From Leuctra nigra (lineage: Eukaryota; Arthropoda; Insecta; Plecoptera; Leuctridae), in assembly GCA_934045905.1 (NCBI GenBank), contig OW203765.1, positions 29,793,997 through 29,857,996 of the forward strand: a DNA stretch of 64,000 nucleotides. Direction: 5' to 3'. A model generated the notes under the pieces. The model had not been told where the DNA came from. It did not search any database and saw nothing but the letters and a program-made list of their open reading frames with translations. This document shows positions 56,406-64,000 of the stretch, in pieces. Numbering within the stretch: position 1 is the stretch's first letter; every line of letters begins with the position of its first letter. A program made the position numbers and the translations under genes.

Positions 56406-57404
56406 CGCGAAAACATGCAATTAAATTATTAACAACAATTTCTCTTTTACATTTTGTACCGGAAGTTTGATGTTAAACATGCACTACTCAGAATGCAATA
56501 CTGAGTAACCCATATTTTCAACACAGGATGTTTATTTTCTTAAATGATGGCTTGAGATTTACTTATTACTTTGTTAGATAAAGGTTATACGGTAAAAACG
56601 AAATTTCGAAATCTCAATGAAAGTTCAGCGGAAAATTAATACAACCACAGACGTACACATACTTACATAGGAAACTTGATGTGTAGTTTATACTTAGATT
56701 GGCAATGGGGATGAAAGAAACTCTGTTTGTCAATATAACTGCAATCGTTTGATCGATCATAACCCAATTTTACATAGTCATAGAAACCAGCATAAGATAT
56801 AAGTATTTTTGACACTCTCAGACAAACCTGTAATGAACTTCAAGAGTTATATATTTCTAAAGAATCAGTAAAATGTCAATGTCAAAATTAACCTTTTTTC
56901 ACGGCGTTTTTGACGAATTCGTTAGATCAAGGACTGTAGAGGCACAAATTTCACACTAATTCACATTCAATACAAAGGCTCCCTTATTAACGCATTACAC
57001 CGAGCGTTTTCCTAGTTCAGCAAATAAAACGTTTCGCGTTTAGTATAAAATCCCCATCTGGGCATGTGAAATGTTTGCCTAAGCGTCCTTGTATGGCAGG
57101 TAACTGCGAGTCCATTGTTTCGCCCGTCGAAGAGTAGTAAAATAACAGAACGCGTCTGCCTCGTAACTTCGAAACTTTACAACTTGCGAGCTTTTCCGAG
57201 GAAGAAAGTCATGAGCATTGTGAGTTTTGCATGTAAGTAGTGGCGACCAGTGGCGTGCGGTCGTGGCCTGACCGTTGCATTAAGTTGAACTTCTCCAGGC
57301 GCGTAGGAAGTGGGGCCCCCTCCCCTCTCGAGCAGACTGACCCCCCATTCATCATACAAAATTAAGTTTAGCATATCAGAATCACTTATAAACTGCTGAA
57401 ATTC
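56406..57404. other. Non-coding stretch
   Basis: No gene or clear repeat recognised. The minus-strand frame at 57177-57374 has no domain. Confidence 0.45.
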
Positions 57405-57405
57405 T

Positions 57406-57841
57406 AAAAAAACGCCCTGCGGGGCAACAGGTCTCCTATCATGTCACTTCTCATTTTGTTATTTTCATTTTTAATAGACCGATTAAAAAATTATCTAGGT
57501 GGCTCTGCTTTTCAAAAAATTTCACATGCACTTTGGTTTTCCATATACCTATTGGTGTTTTACAACAATGGATAAAAACACCAACAGATATATGGAAAAC
57601 CAAACTGCATGTGAATTTTTTTGAAAAGCAGAGCCTTAATTATTTTACTATACTGTGTCCAAGTGGCAGACATGACTTATGACAGTGTTTTGTTTATTTA
57701 AATACAAGTTTTCTTCTACGAATCTTTCGCACAACCAAATCACAAATCTATTTGTAATATTTGTTGTTATTTGAGAAGTTTAGCATCCTAATATCACATT
57801 TAAGTTGTTTATATTCGAAAAAACGCCCGGCGGGGCAACAA
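57406..57841. repeat. Direct GCCC-hairpin repeats enclosing a 135-bp foldback
   Basis: AAAAAACGCCCTGCGGGGCAA (57406-57428 region) and a variant (57818-57841) are direct repeats with a small GCCC/GGGGC hairpin. Between them 57501-57635 is a foldback with arms of about 60 bp (GGCTCTGCTTTTCAAAAAAT, CCATATACCTATTGGTGTTTT) around a 10-bp loop. Confidence 0.6.
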
Positions 57842-58316
57842 TTGGAGGGTAGTTTGCTTCAGTTCATGCATTTTAAAGCCCGATAATCACTTTAAATTGG
57901 CCAATTATTTTTTTCCTTTGTCCCTTTTGCACTTCAATTGAAAGGAAGTAACGGATAGGCCAATTTGTAGCAAGATCGGTCTATTGGTTACACCGAAAAT
58001 TTGATTTGACGGCAGCGAGCGTCACCACGGTATTCTTCTGGCTCTTTCTGTGCGCTTTCTGTCGGTCCTTTTGTGTTTTTTCCTGCACTGCCTACACCAA
58101 ACCGTTCAACCAATCGATCTGAAATTTTGCACACCCACTAATGTCATATGAGCGGTCACTTGTATAGTTTTTGAGCTGGATCCTGTGATTTTTTGAAAAT
58201 TAAACCGTTTGACCATTTAACTGCAAATTTTGCATGGCCATCGAGACCAACATTTTAAGTGCTTTTTTCAAAAATTTCAGACTAATCTTAAAATGTTATG
58301 GACATTTTAAGGACCA
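57842..58316. repeat. Interspersed repeat with AACCGTTYRACC words
   Basis: From about 58090 the text (CAAACCGTTCAACCAATCGA, GAAATTTTGCACACCC, CATGGCCATCGAGACCAACA) matches in style the repeats at 10900-10960, 27640 and 40-49 kb. No protein is encoded. It is probably a decayed member of the same broad repeat class. Confidence 0.4.
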
Positions 58317-58437
58317 GGGGCTGGATTCACAAAAGGTATTATCTGCTAATACGTATTATCTTTTGATTTAATACCAAAAACATCATGTTAAATGAAAGAT
58401 AATACAAAAGATAAATACTTCTTGTGAATCTGGCCCC
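58317..58437. mobile_element. 121-bp MITE
   Basis: Ends are GGGGCTGGATTCACAAAAGG and, on the other strand, GGGGCCAGATTCACAAGAAG. The stem continues through ATTATCT. AT-rich centre; no target duplication resolved. Confidence 0.65.
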
Positions 58438-58865
58438 AGCTCCATCTGCCTGTCCTCTGTCATCTTGATCACGCCACTGTATCCAGAGCCTACTGTGTCT
58501 CTCACTGCCTTCTAGAACCCCGCAGGCATAGTTTAGTTCGTCTTCACGGCCTACATGAATGATGGATTGACTTGAAGTTTACTTATTAATATTAATACAT
58601 CTCGACATGCAGGCCATGCTTCGAGAAGGCAGTGGAACGTGTCAAACTGTTGGGAGATGATATTATTGTGAGACGAAATCTTTCGGGATGAAATACGTTT
58701 GTGTTTATATGCGTGATACAATGATGCCAAACCAATTTTACTCCATAAACTAAGCAACACACTTGTACCCTATTGAAATACAAAACTTTCAAACAGCTCA
58801 GTAAAATCAGTTGGCGCTAATCTTTCATCAAAATGTACTTTCTTTTCAAACTAGGCTGTCAATAG

Positions 58866-59295
58866 GTACACTTGGCCAAACAAAACTTGAACGTTCAATA
58901 AATCTGATAGGCTGATAAATGTAAGATCGCACCATCAGAAGTCAGTCTAAGCGATCTCATTGTCTCACTCTAGTAGGTGACCTCACATTTCAATGATAAT
59001 AACAAGCTTTGATTGGTTATGGGACATGACCAGCAGTCATTCAAATTTGGTCAACGTTCAAGTTTTGTTTGGCCGAGTGTACACTTGGCACAACAAAAAT
59101 TGATCGGTGAGCAAGATTGAATGACTTCTGGTCATGTCCTATAACCAATCAAAGCTTGTTATTATCATTGAAATGTGAGGTCACCTACTAGAGTGAGACA
59201 AGGAGGTCGCTTGGACTCACTTCTGATGGTGCGATCTAACATTTATCAGTCAGTCAGATTTATTGAACGATCAGTTTTTGTTGTGCCAAGTGTAC
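58866..59295. mobile_element. Two abutting inverted MITEs
   Basis: A first element (about 58866-59082) and a second (about 59079-59295), each with its own terminal inverted repeat starting GTACACTTGGC, are reverse complements of one another and share the central GTGTACAC. Internal words such as AACCAATCAAAGCTTGTTA are well preserved. It may be one element inserted into the end of another, or a head-to-head duplication. Confidence 0.75.
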
Positions 59296-61573
59296 ATGGT
59301 GAGTTTACTAAAATTCTCCGGCCGTATTTCAATGATTTGTTTAATTTAAACAGTTAATTAGGACTCGATTAACATGGCAACAACCAATGATATTCCTTGA
59401 ATGACCACTATTGCCTGTTTCTCAAATCTCCGTTAAAGTAAACGTCTTGTTCGCCGTGTTAAAATCACTACTAACGGGAGGTTAAGTTTTAACCATGAGT
59501 TGTAACTAAGTAACTTTTAAACTTAACTACTTATTTAACAGAGCAATGAAATACAGTTCAATTCGGTGAAAATGCATAGGCATTAATTGGATACAGAGGA
59601 AGAAGGGCGTAAGTCAGTTTCAATTATTCCCGAGAAGCTAAAAAACCAGTATTTTTGCCTTCTTCCAATCATATTTGTAATGAGTCATTTTGTGAGATAA
59701 TACTTCATATCTGTATTTGTTGACATCAGCAAAATGGCAATTGATTGAGCATGATTACATGATTTAAAAAAGTCCCAAAGAAAATCGAGAAAATGACTTC
59801 CGACCTTCTACCTCTGAAGTACAGAAGTGATTGGCTATACTTTTCAAAATAATCATTGTTGCCAACATAACATATATACTTCCCGAAAATTCAATCGACC
59901 AAAGGCCAAATTACCCTCATAACCTATATCCATAACCCAAATCACTTACCCTACTGACATCCTAAAACCTCCCCAATATTGCTCCATCATCTTTAACCCT
60001 CCACGTTTTCAACACATCTTGACAAGAGAATTTCACCTGCTCTCTGGCGCCTCTGTTTACCAGCTCTTGCCATGGCGCCAGTGTTCACTACATAAATAAT
60101 GAGAATTGCTTGCCGACGAGAGTCGCTCATTTCCTACATAACCTTTCAAACGCACATGAAGTTATAGAAGGTTAGGGGGGCACCTCCCCCCTGCTCCCCC
60201 CACTGCTCTGCACCCGAATTTAAGTTGTGAGATGGGATATTGTGTGTGGCTTTTTAGTTGTTTTACGGTGAGGAAGAGTTGTGTTATGTGGTGAAAAGAT
60301 GCTTTTTACTCCGAGTTGGAAACATTTGCAATGCGGAGGATTGGAGGATAAGAGTTGTTATATAAATAATGAGCTTTTTGAAGACCTTTTGACCTTTGAC
60401 ATTATGGAAGTGATACGATTTTTAATTGTAAAATGAGTAATAATATCTCCGTAACTTAGGAGCAGCAAGACTGATGTCTATTTTAATGATTTTTTAGGTG
60501 AGTTCAATAACGAGGATTTCTTACTATCCAATCATATATTTTGTAATTGTCATACCGGCCATTTTGAAAGATAATACTTAAATATATTCAAAAGTTAAAA
60601 TTTATAGAGCTCCAAAAATATTATAATTCCAAAAGTGTGCAAAGTATATCGACGAAATTGAGTCTGGCCTTCTACTTCTAAATCAAACTTAAAGTTAACT
60701 TCATATTGGGCAAATACCAAGTTCGTGTCATCACTGGAATGCACCAACTAGAATGAAGGTCAAGCTGAATTAAGAATAATGTAATCCACAAGATTTTTCA
60801 CCACACGTTTAGATTTGATCTTAATAAATGCCAGTCCAGATATTTTGTAATAATTTTGTTTGAAATGCTGCTTATTCACTGAAAAAAACATGCTATATAA
60901 TATGAGTTTTGAATGATTTAATGTATGTTGATGCATTTGGTTGTTTAAATGATTTGTTACGGTTAGAATCTTCAAAGAGAAGTGATCGATTCTAGTAATC
61001 GACTTGGGTTTTGTGCCAGGATGACACACATTCTACTGACGTCACACACATTCTAAAATCAAGACTTGTATTTAACAATTGTATTCTTCAACTTCATCTT
61101 AAAGTGGGGTTCGTTTCCTAATACTCCGCTACAATCAGTAATTAAGCTTAAATTTATTTAAACTTAAAACTTTTACCATTTTACCACTTTTTTTATTATC
61201 TCTTTAGGCCAGACAATCAAAACCAACCCCGTTGGAAAATTGTAATTCTACAAAAAAAAATTATTCATTAAATTTTAATATTATCCATCAGTTTCCTATG
61301 CGGACTAAAGTGATACATTAAATTGCTTTAAAGCCGGATTTTTTAAACCGTATATCCCTGACCATTTTCCATCTTCCATTCCCCTCACCCATGAATATTT
61401 GTAAACCAACACAAAATCCTCTGTTTCGCGTAATATCACAGATAACACTAATCTCCTTGGCAACAGCATCTGCTGTCAGGCATAATGGTTGATACGACAT
61501 AACACGTGGGGGAGGGGGGAAATTGCCCCCCTCCCCCTCACCCCATCCACTAAATCCTATGTTATCTCGCCCG
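59296..61573. other. Non-coding stretch before the gap
   Basis: No recognised gene. A C-rich patch (60175-60215) and a G/C patch next to the gap (61505-61573) stand out. A TGACGTCA lies at 61037-61044. Open frames crossing the gap are artefacts of N. Confidence 0.45.
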
Positions 61574-61773
61574 NNNNNNNNNNNNNNNNNNNNNNNNNNN
61601 NNNNNNNNNNNNNNNNNNNNNNNNNNNNNNNNNNNNNNNNNNNNNNNNNNNNNNNNNNNNNNNNNNNNNNNNNNNNNNNNNNNNNNNNNNNNNNNNNNNN
61701 NNNNNNNNNNNNNNNNNNNNNNNNNNNNNNNNNNNNNNNNNNNNNNNNNNNNNNNNNNNNNNNNNNNNNNNNN
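61574..61773. other. Assembly gap, 200 N
   Basis: Exactly 200 N, a placeholder-like size, so the true distance may differ. The left edge is a C/G-rich, probably repetitive stretch, which may explain the break. Confidence 0.98.
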
Positions 61774-62019
61774 GTCCCACCCTATCTCGTTGCTAATTGT
61801 GACTTGTAACTTTCCACTAAGCAACCCGAAGTAATTACAAAACATGTTAACAGCGACATTGTCAGGGAGAAAGAAGTGAATTTCCAGTGACAAAGAGAGA
61901 GTAACTCTCATCTTTACCAACCCCTTATCTACTCACCCTCTGACGAATTCCCTTCAAACTTAGGACGGCGTTCTTGGCTGCATTCCTCACTGCATGTTGC
62001 CACACTGCTGACAGCCTTA

Positions 62020-62575
62020 GACCTTTTATACACATACTGCCAACAACCTTTGACATAATTTTCAATCCACATTTTCTATATCTAATCTTCTTCAACGTTT
62101 TTTTTTATCCATAATGCCCACAATCTTTTGACATAATTTTTTATCCAAAATGGCTCTAAACCTTGTTAAATCTTTTTATACCTATTATAACCTTTTCTAT
62201 CATTTTTAACCCATATTGTCAATAATCTTGTTCGACATTTTTAAATACATACTGCTCAAAAATTTGTCATAATTTTAACCAAAAATGTCTACAATTTTTT
62301 TAACCTTTTTATTGCTACACTATGCCCTTACCTTTAATATATTTTTAACCCAAATTTTCTACATCTTGTTCGACGTTTTTAAATCCATACTGCTCGAATA
62401 CCTTACATAATTATAACTCAAAATTGCTACAAACCCTTGTTTAACCTTTTATAGCCATACTGACTACAACCTAGTGACATACATTTTTAACCCATTTCTG
62501 CCCACAACCTTGACATAATTTGGACCCAAAATGGCTATAAAACCTTGTTCATCCTTTTTATAGCCACTATCCACA
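62020..62575. repeat. Degenerate minisatellite, period about 65 bp
   Basis: About eight diverged units built from TTTATAGCCATACTGCCCAC, AACCTTTGACATAATTTT and AACCCAAAATGGCTACAA. Individual units vary in length. It passes into TATC/CACAATATC simple sequence at 62565-62650. Confidence 0.7.
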
Positions 62576-63054
62576 ATATCTCGACAATATATCCACAATA
62601 TCTATCACTACATCTATATCTATCTATCCACAATATCTCGACACAATATCAAGAAAGGTCTACCACTTTCTGGGACCTTCATCAGAAGAGAATGATGAAG
62701 TCACTTGTCATATTTTTTTATGCGCGTATACTGGCTATAAAGTCTTGTTAGACCTTTCTGTTCCCACTTCCCATATTGCCCCAACCTTTTGATCATCTTA
62801 TATCATATTCTACCCAGAATCCTCCGCGCCACCAAGACATCCATGAATATCACATCCCCAAATACAATTATGTGTACCTCTCTGTTAAAACAACCATGTC
62901 TTAGTGTAAAGGGTGGAGACAAAATGGTTAACAATGTTACATTTTAGCGCATCAAAATTGAAATGTAAATAGTTAATTACTGTCTTACGCCATAGGTGAG
63001 GTTGAGCTCTTCTTGTGCAGTGTTTTCACAGTTGCGCGCTTTTGGTGGCTCTAA
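62576..63054 (+). other. Region upstream of the probable first exon
   Basis: Simple sequence to about 62650, then unique DNA. GTGCAGTGTTTTC near 63015 resembles an arthropod initiator, and the last 50 bp before the ATG are GC-richer. It could contain the promoter and 5'UTR of the gene starting at 63055. No TATA box is evident. Confidence 0.25.
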
Positions 63055-63130
63055 ATGGAACAAAACGGAGCAACAAACACCCTCAATACCAGATTACCAA
63101 CAACTAGCTATGAAGACAACATTATCACAG
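63055..63130 (+). CDS. Probable first coding exon (25 codons), gene unknown
   Basis: The ATG has A at -3 and G at +4, with an in-frame TAA immediately upstream (63052-63054), so it is the first possible start. The 25 codons (MEQNGATNTLNTRLPTTSYE, then DNIIT) have balanced, hydrophilic composition. The exon then ends at ACAG|GTGAGG, a strong donor with GT at 63131-63132, leaving one base of a split codon. The polar, threonine- and asparagine-rich start could be the cytoplasmic N-terminus of a membrane protein, but nothing identifies the family. The next exon would be beyond the window, and the following DNA is a large inverted repeat within the intron. Confidence 0.45.
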
Positions 63131-63277
63131 GTGAGGTCGTTCGGTTGTCTAGGATTTTTTTAATATAGTTTCGTATATTAGAGGTGAATAGTGTTCAATG
63201 TTCTTCAAGGAACTTGCTTCTTATGTACCGGGTAGGCGCAAAAAAAATCCCCCTGATTGAGAGGTCACTATATCAAA

Positions 63278-64000
63278 ACTATTACAGATAGGATTCTGAA
63301 ATTTGTACACATATAAGAAAACATACCAAATTTTAAAATGTGCAAGTTTCAAGAAGATTACTATTGTAGGAAAAAAGTTACAGCTGTTCAAATTTGGTTG
63401 TCAAAAAATTGATTAAACGGAGCTCAAATAGCGCGCTTCGAGAAAACTTCCAATGGCCGGGACGCTGTTTCTTCAAAGCTACTTACGATATCAAGCTGAA
63501 AATTTCAATTTATATTTAAAAAAGATTATTTTGATTGTGTAAAAATTTCAATCAATTTGAATGAATGGAACGAAAATTATGGAATCTTGAATTTGTGAAA
63601 ACAGAATAGTGGGAAAAGAATCACTTTCATAACGTGTGTAATAAAAGTTTAGAAATAATCTTCATTTTCTAATTTACGCTCAATTTCAAGATTCCATAAT
63701 TTTCGTTCCATTCATTTAAATTGCCTGACATTTTTACACAATCAATCTTAATATATTTTCAATATAATTTGAAATTTTCAGCTTGATATCGTAAGTAGTT
63801 TTTAAGAAACAGCGTCCCGGCCATTGGAAGTTTTCTCGACGCGCGCTATTTGAGTTCAGTTTAATCAATTTTTTTGGCAACCAAATTTGAACAGCTGCAA
63901 CTTTTTTCCTACAATAGTAATGTTTTTGAAACTTGCTCATATTAAATTTTGGTATGTTTTCTAATATGTGTACAAATTTCAGAATCCTATCTATAATTGT
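63278..64000. mobile_element. Large inverted repeat, cut by the window end
   Basis: The left arm (63278-63593) and right arm (about 63681-64000) are complementary at most positions, sharing AATGGCCGGGACGCTGTTTC, GAACAGCTG and TGAATGGAACGAAAATTATG. The spacer is about 87 bp. The upstream GGGTAGGCGCAAAAAAAATC may be the element's outer end, with its mirror beyond 64000. The 68-residue minus-strand frame at 63734-63940 is inside the arm and not a gene. It would lie in the first intron of the gene at 63055. Confidence 0.75.

Noticed and set aside
61318..61920. Long open frames across the N gap
   Set aside because: Most of their length is N, so the openness is artificial.

Overview
This window is eukaryotic and reads like a repeat-rich, AT-rich insect chromosome. 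The evidence is spliced-gene signals (GTRAGT donors, arthropod TCAGT initiators, AATAAA sites), a CR1-type LINE, many TIR/MITE and foldback elements, and very low coding density. A planthopper or other hemipteran would fit the style of the repeats, but that is inference and no species marker was seen. There are no operons, rRNA genes or CRISPR arrays. One 200-base assembly gap (N) lies at 61574-61773.

Layout. 1-12840: almost featureless AT-rich DNA. 12841-13180: a CpG-rich island whose minus strand carries an initiator and a clean GTGAGT donor, probably the non-coding first exon of a minus-strand gene. 13400-16252: inverted repeats, a TATA/initiator/polyA unit that looks like an LTR, and a 404-bp MITE. 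18069-26065: an unclassified DNA transposon about 8.0 kb long, with matching termini (CCCAGCAAACACA), flanking TA and GC-rich subterminal repeat arrays. A nearly full-length CR1-like LINE (about 5 kb, minus strand) sits inside it. That LINE has ORF1 (SAP, PHD-like zinc finger, esterase) and ORF2 (APE endonuclease, reverse transcriptase), each broken by one frame change.

27600-30040: a repeat with a duplicated 0.94-kb unit and three tRNA-like modules. 31223-31955: a 0.73-kb near-perfect foldback. 32900-35240: tandem repeats, an 84-nt hairpin and two copies of a 127-bp MITE. 37046-37670: a decayed coding-like stretch. 37753-38970: the one intact host-type gene, an intronless secreted leucine-rich-repeat protein. 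39370-43450 and 47746-49616: composite units made of a foldback hairpin, four monomers of about 268 bp carrying TGACGTCA/TTCCGG/AAAATGGCGGC motifs, a CTA microsatellite and a block ending in a palindrome plus CTAG. 45497-59295: several MITEs, including a hAT-type element with a perfect 8-bp target duplication and a TTAA-flanked family, plus tandem repeats. 62020-62575: a degenerate minisatellite of about 65 bp. 63055-63130: a probable first coding exon (plus strand) ending at a GTGAGG donor. 63278-64000: a large inverted repeat running off the window.

The host genes seen (minus-strand first exon, LRR gene, plus-strand first exon) are not obviously linked. Most of the sequence is a nested record of transposition. 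The most unusual items are the TIR element with its subterminal arrays, and the composite foldback/CRE-ETS-YY1-like/palindrome units.
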